This document shows positions 1-11,987 of a stretch of 64,000 nt of DNA, one piece after another; position 1 is the first letter of the stretch; the number at the start of each line of letters is the position of its first letter. Below the pieces are notes generated by a model. The model saw nothing but the letters and a program-made list of their open reading frames with translations. It searched no databases and had not been told where the DNA came from. Source of the DNA: Mastigias papua (lineage: Eukaryota; Cnidaria; Scyphozoa; Rhizostomeae; Mastigiidae); NCBI GenBank assembly GCA_964019165.1, contig OZ025278.1, forward strand, positions 1,715,762 through 1,779,761. Direction: 5' to 3'. The translations under genes and the position numbers were made by a program.

Positions 1-1105
1 ATCAGTTGGTATACCACATCTATAAAAGCGGTAGAATGAGAGTTAATATGCAGGTAGATTAGAAGTCTGTGATGTATATACAGAAGTTAGCAATAAAGCA
101 GAATAGAAGGAGTTTTAAAATATCCTATTTCTCGTTGAGGAGAGCACTTGATTACAAGTTTTACTATGTCTTCAATGGACCAATTTTCGATCGTAGTTAT
201 TCTTCCAAGGCGTATCTTTCTTAAAGTGTACGTAATGTACTTTGCAGTTAACAGTATTGGGTAACCTGGATTGCAACTTCTTCTCTTTCTTCCTTCTTCT
301 TCTTTCAGCTGCTCCTGCTGCAAGTCTGGTCACCATAACGTAATGCTTGTTCAAGTTTTTCACTCCAGTACTTTCAACATCTGATCTCTCGTCTCTCATT
401 CCCTCTTTGATGTTCTTCATCCACTATCCGGTTGCTCTACCCTTCCTTCCCTTTCCTGAAAGTCCCATTTCCATTGCTCTTCTTCCTAATAACTTTTTCT
501 ATGTAACTTTCATGGAATGTAAACAAACCAATTTTCGCACCTTCTACGTGCTCTATCCTCCCTTTTGAAAACATGCTTATCTCAAATATACACTGCTGCA
601 AGGAATGGGTAGTGTAGTTTCAAACATGTTGCGTTCGATGATCTTTGCAAATGCATGCAAATCATAGCCAGGACTCTAGCTCTCGAGTGCATTTATATGT
701 GTTTATGAAAATTTATATATGCAAATGTGTGTATTCATATAAAAATTTATACGCATATACAGTGATCGATCGATATAAGGCAGTAGAGTGAAATACATAC
801 GATTGTAGACGTAAAGCTTAACAGCAATGATTTCATCTCTACACGCCTACTCGAGGAGCACTGAGATCAGTGCTTAGGAAATTGCATTGGAAAATATTTT
901 TTTAACCCCATTTACATATCCATGTGGCTTTAAAATTATTACAATCGATTAATTGGTTTTCAATCCATACTTAAACATAAAAGCACATGAGTCTATAATT
1001 ATACATATATATATCTGTATGATTGTATATATGTTTGTATGTATTATCCAAAAATTGAATTAGCTTTCTCTATTGCCGAGCTGAAACTCAACACGTGTTG
1101 ACTTT

Positions 1106-1271
1106 GGGACTGTTCAATAACTACGTCACGCCTAGGGGATAGGTAGTTCTCATAGAGACAGGCCTATCTCTATGGTAGTTCTACGCGTTTTTCGTGATTC
1201 AGAACGTGACGCTGGGGGGTGGGTGGTTCAAAAATGGCAATGTCAGCGTGATGTAATTATTGAACAGCCCC
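1106..1271. mobile_element. Short MITE with 25-bp terminal inverted repeats
   Basis: The left end starts GGGACTGTTCAATAACTACG. The reverse complement of the right end starts GGGGCTGTTCAATAATTACA. The two stay inverted and nearly identical for about 25 bp. The element is 166 bp with no coding capacity. A short TTT flanks both ends, but the target duplication is not clear, so the superfamily is left open. Confidence 0.7.
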
Positions 1272-1638
1272 TTTCTGTAGTCGGCCTCCGCAAGGTAAGT
1301 GCCAGTGAATGTTCAGTACCCATATCTAAAGCAAATATAATTAAATCGCGTAAAATCAAAACCATACAGTGAAACTTCGATTTTTCAAAGGAGAGATAAG
1401 CGCGCATTCTTCAAGACAACTTTTCTGCTGTAATACTCAATACTAATACACAAATAAAACCATTAAAATACACTGAGGTCAGTTAGTCTGATTAAGCCAT
1501 TAAAGCACAGCACATACAGTGGTTGTTTGATGTGTAAAATATTGCATACATAGTATACTGCAGTTACAATATAAATTGAGTAACTCTACATTACTTAAAC
1601 CTTAAGCAGGTTTACCAATAAAAGGAGACACACTTCTA

Positions 1639-1999
1639 CACGTTCTTTTTACAAGAAACTTGGCTAAAGGCCTAGTAGCAAAAGTTTCTTAATTTTTGGC
1701 CACGTTTTAGCTTTCAAAATTTCTTAAAAGTTTCTTAAGTCAATGAAAAAAGTGCAGAAATAGCGAAAGCAAAACGGAAAACATTGTCTTTTGCAGTGTC
1801 CATAAGGCCTAGCACACAAACACACTGTAGTGAAAACGTGCTAAATCCGTGGAGGAACAAACGTGTTTCCGAAACGGTGAAAGATGGCATAGAAAGTTTC
1901 AAAGTTTCTCAACTCTTTCCTTGTAGTTCTAAATTCTCTCAAATTGTAGGGTATTTAGTACAAGGTTCTTCTGAACCTGTTTCTTATAAAAAAAACGTG
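1639..1999. mobile_element. Mariner-type MITE, CACGTTCTTTTTA family, copy 1
   Basis: Inverted ends (CACGTTCTTTTTACA on the left, TATAAAAAAAACGTG on the right) bound about 360 bp of non-coding DNA. The left end follows a TA dinucleotide. The same termini occur at 19986-20327 and at 63746 to the window edge, so this is a dispersed family with probable TA target sites. The right end is slightly degenerate. Confidence 0.6.
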
Positions 2000-3015
2000 T
2001 TCTGTACCGACAAATGATGTATCAAGCGGTACCGGATCGCCGCCATGTATTGATTGTAATCCAGTGCAGTTACAATGCGAAACATAAGAATGAAATTGTT
2101 ATCCAAAGAAGTAAAATACATTCAAAGCAGGAGATATTTGACGAGTTACAAAGTAGTGCAGACGTGTATGACTAAATCAGTTACCACTCACATCAAACAA
2201 GTTCACCAGTTCTGTTGGCGTTTCGATACAAGCTTGATGATATTAAGAATAGATGGTGCAAAAATTATCAAAATATATCCTTTCCACTTGGGAAAATTAC
2301 CAACTAATACATGGGTCAGATTGATTATGGAATGATACATGCATTACAAATTGAAAAGTCAGGGGAGGGGGGAAGGCGATGAAGTAGGACTTAGAGAGGG
2401 TGTTTCCAAAACGGGTGCAATGTACAATACGAAATTGTTTGGGTTAGATGGGACTGAACAGTCTAAGACAGAGAAAGGATAAAAATAGAGAATGAACTAA
2501 GACAAACAATTAATAAAGATAAGCTATAAAGATCAGTAATTGCCTAAAATAGGTCGTCGGGTGGAATGTCATCACTTTACTTGGGAACCTTAACTCCCTG
2601 TTAATTACATGGTAATTAGAATCAATGCATCATGGGACTGGCTAATGGAATAGGCATAGCTTGTTAAATAATCATATAGGCATTATCTAGTTGTAACTGT
2701 TGATGTTGTTGATGTTGTTGCTGCATTCAGACTGATCGACATACTTACAAATGAGGATAATACAGTCTCGACTGCAGCTATTGTACCACCAATGAGTCAT
2801 TGCTAGAAACGAGGCTAGGAATAGCGTTAGCTTTAGAGTTGGGGTTTAAGAATAGTGTATAGGGTGAGACTGGGAGTAGTGTACAATGGTGAAAATGATG
2901 ACTAACGTGAGCAAAACAGTGTGCTAAAATGCAAGGTTTTAACCTTACCAAAATTAGCTATGAAAAATAATCCCATTATATGTAGAAATAGTTTTCAAAT
3001 ATCAAACCTTTTACA

Positions 3016-3296
3016 CAGGGGCGGCGCCAGCTACCACAAACTGTATGGGGGGGGGGGGCTTTGCGTACCAGGTTGTTTAGTACAGTGTAAAATAAAATAA
3101 GCAGCAGCCGTACAATTATGCAACCAAAGGGCGACAAATAACCCATGACACGGTATACTAAAGAATTATAATTTGCTAGAAATTCCTTACTCTACCAACT
3201 TTCCTTTCGAATTCTGACAAATCAGAAAACTGATGTTTGAGGAAAGCGGGGAGGACATAACCCACCAACGCTTCCCCCTCCGTGGCACCACCACTG
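3016..3296. mobile_element. hAT-type non-autonomous element
   Basis: It begins CAGGGGCGGCGCCAG, and the reverse complement of its end reads CAGTGGTGGTGCCACGG. It is flanked by CTTTTACA (3008-3015) and CTTTTAAA (3297-3304), an 8-bp target duplication with one mismatch, as expected for hAT transposases. It contains a run of 11-12 G and no ORF. Confidence 0.75.
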
Positions 3297-3438
3297 CTTT
3301 TAAAGCATGAAATGTCGTCTATTACTAATATTAGTGAAATAGTGCTATCTACAAAAGAAACTAGTGCTAGCTACATGGAATAATGTACAGTAACAATAAT
3401 ATCAGACTGCTATCACAGCAGCATAAAGTGCATTGCCG

Positions 3439-6400
3439 TTACTGCACGTATGGTGGAGGTGCCGTCATGAAGGCTTTCTGTTGATTATCAAACTGAGGTT
3501 GGTTGTATGCGCCAGGTGGCGGGGCTTGAGGTGGCATTGTAGTGCCGGTTTGAGTTGGCATTGTAGAGACATAGGATACCTAGAGATTCAGACAAGACAA
3601 TTAACAACGCATCGAAACTACAGATCTGCAATAGGGGAAAGTGTGGGTTTGTAGCCAGGGCATATCTGTTTATTGAAAAGTAGGTCATCAATAATAAAAA
3701 AAATTATACGTGAGCAAATGATCTATCTAAAGGTTAACTAATTTTCAAAAAACATTAAAAATAATTATTGTGGTTTTTAGACACTTTGCTGGATTTTTAA
3801 TTTCTCCCACAACCTTTGTGTAAGTATAACGAGAGACTACACCTACCAATTTGTATGAAAATACGGATCTGTAACTTACAAACAGTTCTTACTTTACGAT
3901 CTGTTTCAAAGAGTACCTACCTGCTGCCCTGGGTAAGCAGAGACTGGTGCGGGGTAGGTTGAAATGGGTGCTGGGTAGGCTGATGTTACGACTGGCCCAG
4001 TTTGGAAAACAACCGGCTGTGTTTGTTGAAAGACAACCTATGACGAGAAGACATATTTTAAAGTCATATCTTACATATAAGTAAATATGTAATGCCCGAA
4101 AAGTCGAACCAGGCCGGTTGCGGATACTTTGTAGCATTTCCTATTTTTAGAGTGGTCTTTGCCATACTTTGCGATCTTGGAAAATGAGTGTTTGATCTGG
4201 GAAATTTAAATGTATACTCTCCAGCCCGGAATAAAGAGGGGTGACAATAAGCGGGGGGGGGCTGGATAAAAGCCTGAAAGTAAATAAGTGGGGGGTTGCA
4301 CTAAGCGGGGGCATCGGAATAACCGGAGGGGGCGGAAAAAGCTCCAAGGTGAATGTCTATCGGTGGGCTGTTACAGATGGAGGCGGAGAGAAGGCCAACA
4401 TATGCATTGGATAAAAACTTCAGCTTTCTGAAAAAGAACTTACTACGATTACATATTTCTAGCATACTAAAAATGTGTCTATCGTCGTCGTTCATAATTT
4501 CATCATCATCGGTACGACTGTCATGTCAGCTGCGTTTTCAGTGCTTCTTGCAGCAATTACTCATTTCATGTTAACATTTTTTCAGCACAATAAACATTCA
4601 CCATGAGTTACTTTCGCCGGACCATTCTAGGTCTGGTTGGGAAAATTTCTCCATGGCTCAGAATTAATAAGCGGTGGGGGGGGGTTGCAATCAGAATGTC
4701 CTGGTATACATTTTTTGAAAAAATAAGTAGTCGGGGGGGGCGTCTGTAATACCTACAATTTTGAAGGGCTACAGGGCGTGGTCACAAAAATTTCTAAAGG
4801 GCGTGGCTAGAACTTGTCGTGGCAAAGTATGATCTTGGAAATCTTCCTTAAACTAGGCATGATTTTGTAGACATTATTTTGAAATAAATTCAACGAACTC
4901 CGTTCTTGGCGTTTCATATGCGCAGTTGAAACCAAATCTATGCACAAAGATATTCAAAGGCGCTGCTTGTAAAAGCTCGGATAACTGACTCCTTTTCATA
5001 AAATACACCCGCAATATCTCCAATAATTCCTTTCGACTTTTCCATTGTGATGGTGTGAAAGACTTTCTGGATTTATTCACTTCGTCACCAAGCAGATGGA
5101 CGATACGCCTGGTTTTTCACCTACTGCGTGAGTCAGGTTATCTTATTTCCATTTAGCTCGGTTTTGAGCTTCTCCCTTCATATTTTTGACTTGAATTTTC
5201 GCTTTTAGTGTGAACATAAAAATGCTATTTTATAAGTTGAATTTTTCAATTGATATCATGTATCGACATCTGCTGACTTTTCGTAAAGCTGCAATTTAAA
5301 GCACTTTTTCCACAACATCTGTTCCAATCCTGTAAAGCTAAGATTTCAAACGAAAATTCCCCATCTGGCTTCCCACTTCCATCGCCGAACGATAAGCTAC
5401 AAATAAATGTGTAAGGTCGGTCTTTCAGGTTAGAAAAAAAATGCCCACAGTTATAGAGTTTAATAAAGCAACGAGCCCAACAATCGCGTGTAACTCGCAA
5501 CTCCCCCCCGCCTTGACATCGCGGACCCCAGTTTCGAAAAAACTGTTCTTAATGGTCTAAAATGGTTTTCGAACAACGTAGCATGTCATGTGTCACTTCG
5601 TTAGGGAATTTTTGACGTTCTTATTCGTATCTTTTCTGCGACTGATAACATTGAACGATTAATTCACAGTTGAATCGCTCTCTACAATGGCAAAAATGGC
5701 TTATCGATGCTGCTGTTTTATTTGCTGCAAAGCTCCAGCTGACGGAGCATTCTTTAGGCAAAGAATCTAAACCGCAAAGAACGAAAGTAATGTCAAATGG
5801 ATATTGAAGGTCCGGCTTGTTGCCGAATTAAAACAAATTCTTGAATTCGCGTGGATACACGCTGAAATAACCCTTTTGCATCGGGTCTAGTGAAGGAATG
5901 CCCTCAAACTACCATATTACAGACCATATTACAGTAGAAGTATGCGGGTAACATGAGTGTGGTCTCCAAAACTTTGACGCCAAGTACCCAACGCAATGCA
6001 GGAGAAAGTGATCCTCTAAATTCGAATATATATTTATAGCTCAGAAAGATTCTTTTCTTCTTTTCCATGCCTTCTTGGCAAATTTTACAAAATTGCAGAA
6101 CTTATCTTCCTCAGAAGCAAGGAATGCTGATCTAGATAATCCTTGATTCCATTGAATAAGACTATATCACAGTCTCAGGAAATAACTTTAGGTAACACCA
6201 TACCTTTTTCTATAAGGAGATATTTTTGGCCCGTTACTGAAATGTTCTTAGATTTTGCAATGATTTCAGTACTAAAACCTTCCTAAGATTTTCCTAGCAA
6301 GAATGATTGAGACTATGTATCATTATAGTGCTACAAAGACAGACAGGCACTAAACAAACAGAAAACTGGAATACAAAGATCAATATAGGAAGTATACACA

Positions 6401-9084
6401 ACTTCAATCACAGAGAAGATGAGCTTGCTTGAATACTGAAGTGCTAAAAGTAAATGAACTTATGAGCTTTTTTAGCTCTCCATAATCCAGTACTGAAATT
6501 TCTTAGTTTTGTAAGCAGTCAAGCATTACTTGCCTCTAAACCACTTTCTTATATAAAAAATGATGTAATGTCAAATGAACTTACTGTTCCTGGAGTAGTC
6601 TGGCCACAGGAGTTGTTTGATTTACAACAGTATATTGCAGCTGACAATGCAATTACAAATTCAGCAATCATCAGCAATAACAGAATGACATACAAGCCGA
6701 CACCCGTAGAATGTGCTCTATATGAACAGCTCCAATAGTAACAAGTACGATAATAGTGCCTGTAGTGTGTAATTGCAAGACAGTAAAAAATGAAGTTTAA
6801 GCCAGAGAGGACACAGGAGACAATTGCAAATGCCAAGTTGCTTCCAGCCTGCAAAGATAGGTATGGGTTTACACAGATTAATAGTTAAGATAAAATGGGC
6901 TAGTGAAAAGTGACTGAAAGGTATAACTCTATGAGGAGAAAGGGGTACAGAATATATTCCACCATGCAAAACATGGTATTTACCTTTTCAAACCAGAGAT
7001 CCATAATCTCTAGACCTGATTCTACTTCATATAAGTTATATTGAAAATTATACAAGGTTGTAGTGGATTCCTCTTTGTTTTGAACAAAGGAAAATAAGTG
7101 GTACCACAGAAACTCAGGATGAGTATGAAAAGTTAGACCTAGCTATGATTGAACATTAAATGTATTTGCCCAGTTAATAATCTGCCAACAAGTGTCCATA
7201 AACAACTTAATCAAAAGCAAAAAATATATATAAATTTTAATATATCATGAAGTAATGAAAATGACAGCGCCAAAATAATATACTGTTTGCATTAAATTAT
7301 GAAGAGAAACTGGTGATAGAAAGGCACCTGTTAAAGTTAATTATTGTAGGCAAACAAAAGAGTGCACCTGCTCACTTCTCATCTCAATGTGAATGAGAAG
7401 TAATTACAGTAGCTTTGGGAAAGCTAGGAATATCCAGGAGTAAAAATGATAAACATGTCACAGGTGCAAAATGGCCAGAAAGCTACTGAAGGAAAAAAGC
7501 TCAATGTTGTTAAGTATAAGGATAGGATAAGAAACCCAATAAGGATAAGAAACCTTTCTGTATGGTAGGGGTAATGTAAGATAGTGGGATAAGAAACATC
7601 CCCCTTATGGTATTCAAAGCTATGGCTGGTGAAAAAGGAAGGGAAGATTACCAATCAGATAGATAATTGAAAAATTCAAATGTAATTGGTAAAATTGTAT
7701 GAACACACTACTTCATATAGAGAGCAAAGGATACCCTTGTGCTCATATCATGAAATTTGTTGCATTACACCAAGCTATTTATATTTATATAACAACACTG
7801 GATAATAATAGTTCTGGATTACTTACAACACACGTGTTTGCTGGGTTTCCTGCTGACATCACTCCAAGGATTCCTCCAACAAGTATCTAATGTCATGAAA
7901 ACAATACTTAATATTATTATTTAAATAATACATAAAAATACTACTGATTCATCCATATGGTTATTTCATTAATCCTAGAAACATATAATTTCATATGTGT
8001 AGTTCAATGGTGCCAGCAGCCTTACAAATAATGGACGGGCACACTTCACTCACACAAAATCCAGCCCTAGCCGGTTAACATTTTAGTGAATAGAGAGACC
8101 TAAAAAAGTAGATAAGACTCCAGGATTCTCCTTGCTCACTGTGTAAGTTGGAACTCTCAAATGCTTACTCACAAATGCAGAACACACACAATATTTCATT
8201 GAAGAAGAAAGTAGGTCCCTTAATTGATAACAGCAGATTAGTTTCTGACAAGGTAGCGCTGCATAAAGATCTCTATTATTATTGTTAGCATTAGTGCAAG
8301 GAAACGGGCCTTGATTTGATACAAAAGTCCATCAAACTGATACTGAAACTGTTGAGGTCCCGCTGTACAATAAATTAATATACCTACGTAATTACGTAAT
8401 TACATTTGACCCTCCAACATGTCAAACCGAGAATCAAAACTATCTGCGTATTCTAAGAGCCAGCTAAACACGAAGATATAACCGAAACTGTCTGGTTTAT
8501 ATTGAAATCTAGCAATATTTATATCAAGAAGACCATTGTGAACTGTAGTCATTTACAGAAGGGAGCATTTCTCTTTGTTTACTTCTTATGTCGTCACTCT
8601 CGAATGCTCACCGCATCAAAAATGCCAAAAAACAGTTTCATTGCATAACCACAGATCAAAATATTAGAGAAACCATCATAGGATATTAAGAGAGATGGAA
8701 CCACTACATGCATTCATTTCTCGGTGAGAAGTTGGTATAGGCGATGTTGGTAATTTCACCACCATGAACACTAAGGCATGTGTAAAACTTACTTATATTC
8801 AAGCAAGGGCCTAAGTAATGAAGACAGTTATCAGATATATGTTAAGCTAATGTCATACATACCCAAATTCCACCCCATATTCCAAAGCCAACGCTCCCAA
8901 CCCAGTAATGTAATATGGCTGCAACAAGTATTCCAAACAGAATAGTCGAAGAGCCAACGACGATCTGTGCAATTCCAAGTCCGCGTGTGGCCGAAGTAAA
9001 ATTTTGGCGGCTGTTTGCGGTATTCTGCACTACAACTCCTCCACGAACTGCTGCCTGCTGTATCACAACTCCTCCACCCTCCAT
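3439..9084 (-). CDS. CD20/MS4A-like four-transmembrane protein A (5 exons, 267 aa)
   Basis: Coding exons on the minus strand are 8863-9084, 7827-7886, 6585-6848, 3921-4037 and 3439-3579. All are multiples of three, giving phase 0 introns, with GTAAGT/GTATGT-like donors and AG acceptors. The start is the ATG at 9082-9084. Residues 1-35 form a polar Val/Gly/Gln N-tail. Four hydrophobic segments follow: GLGIAQIVVGSSTILFGIL, the GFGIWGGIWILVGGILGVM helix spanning the exon 1/2 junction, NLAFAIVSCVLSGLNFIFY, and GLYVILLLLMIAEFVIALSA. Between TM3 and TM4 lies a Tyr/Cys-rich loop, and CC-containing residues follow TM4. The last two exons encode a Pro/Tyr/Gln-rich cytoplasmic tail ending PPPYVQ. The IWGGIW...GGILGV block and the fourth-helix pattern are typical of the CD20/MS4A family, which acts in membrane signalling or trafficking; the exact role here is unknown. 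Its paralogue is at 22472-26282. A transposon array begins 207 bp upstream of the ATG. Confidence 0.88.
4140..4860. repeat. G-run-rich interspersed repeat in an intron of CD20-like gene A
   Basis: Several runs of 7-9 G (near 4253, 4678 and 4733) are embedded in GGGGGTTGCA-type contexts, with a CATACTTTGC / GCAAAGTATG inverted pair near 4166 and 4825. Similar G-run contexts recur near 26560, 26655, 28198 and 34664. It looks like a degenerate transposon; no coding capacity is visible. Confidence 0.4.
5686..5850 (+). pseudogene. Possible THAP-like zinc-finger relic
   Basis: The plus strand reads MAKMAYRCCCFICCKAPADG then AFFRQR, a stop, and in the same frame NVKWILKVRL. A C-x2-4-C pattern followed by FFR and W-x3-R is reminiscent of THAP domains found in P-element-type transposases and host regulators. 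The frame carries an early stop and the downstream Cys/His pair is not visible, so this is at best a decayed fragment inside an intron of the CD20-like gene. Confidence 0.2.
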
Positions 9085-9290
9085 TTTCAGTAAAAATGTC
9101 AGTTGAACTTTTTGCTACTCTCGTTAATCCGACTGAGAATCAAACACACCTTCGTAAGCAATTCTAAACTTCCTCTTCTGCACAGTCATTGAATATTTCC
9201 ATGGTAACGAACTTTAATACAGTCACACAGTCTTCGCCTATTAAACTACGTCATTTCAACCTACGCCTGACGGTTCCTTGATAAGAGGTA
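9085..9290. promoter_or_regulatory. Upstream region of CD20-like gene A, truncated by the transposon array
   Basis: Only 206 bp of unique sequence separate the ATG of the CD20-like gene from the TA dinucleotide and first transposon end at 9291. This interval must hold the native 5' UTR and any core promoter not displaced by the insertion. I could not identify a TATA box or initiator with confidence. Confidence 0.35.
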
Positions 9291-9566
9291 CAATCAATGC
9301 CAAAAGTCTTGGAACACTTACTGTATTTTTTGATCTGGCTGGTGAGCGTTCCCCTCTCCCCTTGAAAACAATGTTGATTTATACAGGTTTTATACACAGT
9401 AAGTAAGTCAAATTGCTTTCACACAACTGTCAGCTAACCCAACCGTCAATTCAACATTGTTCTGGGGGGTAGGGGGGCGTAATCCGTTGTGCTTCACCGG
9501 AATCTCATAATTGTCACATAAAATGCTGCGGTCAAAGGGTGTTCCAAGGACTTTTGGCAGTGATTG
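9291..9566. repeat. Terminal block m, copy 1
   Basis: Near-palindromic 276-bp block. The left end is CAATCAATGCCAAAAGTC and the reverse complement of the right end is CAATCACTGCCAAAAGTC. A TA lies immediately to the left. ACAATGTTGA motifs lie in inverted orientation near each arm, so the block can fold back on itself. Related stand-alone copies occur at 18921-19185 and 56796-57080. Confidence 0.85.
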
Positions 9567-10186
9567 TCTGAGACAGATACTGCCCATGCAATAGTATGAC
9601 AATAAAATATATATGTATCATAGGGTTTTCCAAGGTCCTGATTTCAATGGAAATATTTCCAAATCGTTATCTCTATTGGTTTTGGCAGGAGCCATGGTGG
9701 GGTACGTGAAAAGGTAGCATTTTCACTGTGAGAGACAAACTATAAATGTTGTAACAGAACATCACATTCTATGTCAAATTTTCTGGTGTGGATTGAAGAT
9801 TAGGTTGTATGCTATAAAAACAGAACACTGCTACTGGAATGCCATTCCGTGCACTTCGCTGCACCAGAAACGAACTACAGCAAAGACGTCGAATCTTCGA
9901 GCGACACACCACTTTTTGCCCCTGCAAAAGCACCCATTTTTTTTGGTAAAAGCCTCTGTTATACAAGATTGTGAGATTGAAATGATGCAGGTACGATGGG
10001 GCTTCTTCTATGTCAACTAGCAGTTCTAGCAACAGGAGCAGAAAATGCCTCCCCATGCGGTCATTGTGTCGCATAGATGTTGTTGCAATAGTGGACATAG
10101 GCACGTCACTTTTGTAAACACTATTGTTCCTCCGTAGCGTTGACAAGCTACGGTGTCATTGTAATGGTAGCGAAAGTGCAATTTGG

Positions 10187-10582
10187 CCACGGTTTACCAT
10201 TTCTATTTTCCCTTCTATCCTTTACTGGTAGTAGGTACCCAAGAACAGACAATGCTAAAAGTGGTACATCGATATGTACCTTCATGAGATGACGCGAAAA
10301 TACATGTCTATTACTCGTACCTTAGTGAAATCTGGGAAATAGCCACGGTTTACCATTTTACGCAGATAAACATGAATAGGATCAAAGTCAGATTTCAAAA
10401 AAATGGTAAACCGTGCAGTTTTTCTCGTTTTTCTCAGAAAATCTTGAGCAGATTTATTCACAAATATAGACAGCTGTAATTTGTGTTCATGTACCACTTT
10501 TTCCAAACTTGCAGCAATATCGAAGAATTCCTTCGTATTTTATAAGGAAAACTAGAATGGTAAACCGTGATGGTAAACCGTT
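10187..10582. repeat. Cluster of ATGGTAAACCGTG motifs, unit 1
   Basis: A 13-bp motif occurs five times: inverted (CACGGTTTACCAT) at 10187-10200 and 10343-10356, and direct at 10403-10415, 10557-10569 and 10570-10582, the last ending in T instead of G. The two orientations converge across about 400 bp between the m block and the transposase. The cluster recurs at +3074 (13261-13656) and +6149 (16336-16731). It may be transposase-binding sites or the ends of a nested MITE; the sequence does not decide. Confidence 0.65.
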
Positions 10583-10799
10583 GGAATATACCATTGGAGA
10601 CGGAATCCAATTCAATGCGACTTTGGGCTGAATTGAGTTTAAGTCAAAGGGCGACTGGTATTCATTGAGGACACCTTGTTGAGGACACCTTGGGAGACCA
10701 TAGACAAGGGAAAATTCGCTGTAATACTGCATAATTCATGTGGTTTAAATACTAATGAACAAGCTGTAAGATATAATATTGCAAGTAATTTGAATGAAT

Positions 10800-11987
10800 T
10801 CAGTATTTAGTTCTATATCCACCAGACTTTACAATTCTCTGTAGACGAAGGGTCATTGTCTCTATAGTGCGGTCAATAACAGATGCATCATACTGGAGAA
10901 GTGTACTCAAGACCCTTTGTTTAAATGACTCAAAATCCTCCCTGATAATTTTTCGCTTCAATGCAACCTCCCTAAGACTACGCTTAATATTATGAAAAAT
11001 ATTTTCTATGGGATTTAGGTCTGGTGATCTAGCTGGTATGTCTACAAGTTCAGCACCAATTTCCTGCAAGGCATCTTTCGCTACCATACTTCTTTGGCTT
11101 GGGTCGTTATCCATAACAAGCAGTAATTTCTCCTTGCGTTTTAGCACTGCACAATCCATTAAGACCTTTTGTAGAGTTCCTTGCACAAATTTGGCAAACC
11201 ACGGTCCGTTCATCTTCTCATATTCTTCAGCAAGAACCACTCCTGTTGAATGTGAGATGCCCACCAAAAGATGCAACGAACGTCCCCCTGGTAAATTTTT
11301 CGATCCTTTGCTCGTATATTTCAGCCCTTCATTGCTTTTCCTCCAGACTTTTCCACCAGCACATAACGCATCTTCATATGGCTTTTGATTGTGCCTAAAA
11401 GAGACACCGGCCAAATACAGAAGAACCTCGCCTGTCCAAAAGTGTGTGTTGTAGTTTTTCAGAGCTGTTTTTGCATACCGCACTCTGCGTTGCCTGTCAT
11501 CTGATGAAAGTATACCTTTTCTTCTGGATCTCAAAAAATGATACCCAGCATCATTTAATGTACGTATAAGAGTTCTGTAGCTGATGCTTGTGATTTCACA
11601 CTCTTTTGCGACGTCAACGATTCTGACGTTCGGGTTCTCATCTCTCATTTTGCGGAAAGTTCGACTAAATCTGCCCTTGACTTTCTTCGTCATCAATGTT
11701 GGTCGACCCGTTCTCTTCTTCGTACTTTGGCTAGAAAAGCCCTCCCGGCATATCCTCACAGCACTTGATGGTGAGATACCACAGCGTCGAGCAATCTCCC
11801 TGTACGACAAGGAGGACTCTCGTCGAAGGTAGCAGATATACGCTCTGGCTTTGGCACTAATTCTTACGTGAAATACCATTTTGTCTAAGTTATTCTGATG
11901 CGTGGCGTAGATGAGTATTAGATATATGACACCTTTCCTTAGATTCCCCTTTTTACCACTTAGACTTTTCCATTCGCCATATTGCAC
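10800..11987 (-). CDS. Tc1-like transposase, unit 1
   Basis: 395-codon ORF. The natural start may be Met37, which opens the helix-turn-helix region; the 36 residues before it have no family resemblance. Residues 37-85 form the first HTH (YREIARRCGISPSSAV). The GRP linker is at 94-96, and a second HTH lies at about 104-150. The catalytic core follows: YLAGVSF at 191-197, MDND with Asp293, and SPDLNPIEN with Glu328. The 34 residues between Asp293 and Glu328 make this a DD34E Tc1-type enzyme, which cuts and pastes DNA at TA sites. At the position of the first catalytic Asp, which relatives with this block carry as LDGVSF, this protein has Ala193 (codon GCC, one base from GAC). Length and frame are otherwise intact. 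Repeat ends flank it on both sides. Confidence 0.85.
   Translation of the reverse strand: MQYGEWKSLSGKKGNLRKGVIYLILIYATHQNNLDKMVFHVRISAKARAYICYLRRESSLSYREIARRCGISPSSAVRICREGFSSQSTKKRTGRPTLMTKKVKGRFSRTFRKMRDENPNVRIVDVAKECEITSISYRTLIRTLNDAGYHFLRSRRKGILSSDDRQRRVRYAKTALKNYNTHFWTGEVLLYLAGVSFRHNQKPYEDALCAGGKVWRKSNEGLKYTSKGSKNLPGGRSLHLLVGISHSTGVVLAEEYEKMNGPWFAKFVQGTLQKVLMDCAVLKRKEKLLLVMDNDPSQRSMVAKDALQEIGAELVDIPARSPDLNPIENIFHNIKRSLREVALKRKIIREDFESFKQRVLSTLLQYDASVIDRTIETMTLRLQRIVKSGGYRTKY

Larger units (their letters stand above)
1..3438. other. Gene-free left flank
   Basis: I see no convincing exon here. All open frames are under 90 codons, without family resemblance or splice-site support. The stretch holds three short non-autonomous DNA transposons (listed separately) and otherwise unremarkable AT-rich DNA. 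It lies beyond the 3' end of the CD20-like gene, so its right edge may include that gene's 3' UTR, but I found no clear polyadenylation signal. Confidence 0.6.

Noticed and set aside
9769..10146. 125-codon minus-strand frame in each transposon unit (second ORF of the element).
   Set aside because: No recognisable domain and no motif support. It could be an accessory ORF but the sequence alone does not show it.
11008..11388. 126-codon plus-strand frame within the transposase, present in all three units.
   Set aside because: It is antisense to the conserved catalytic core of a clear transposase and has no family resemblance.
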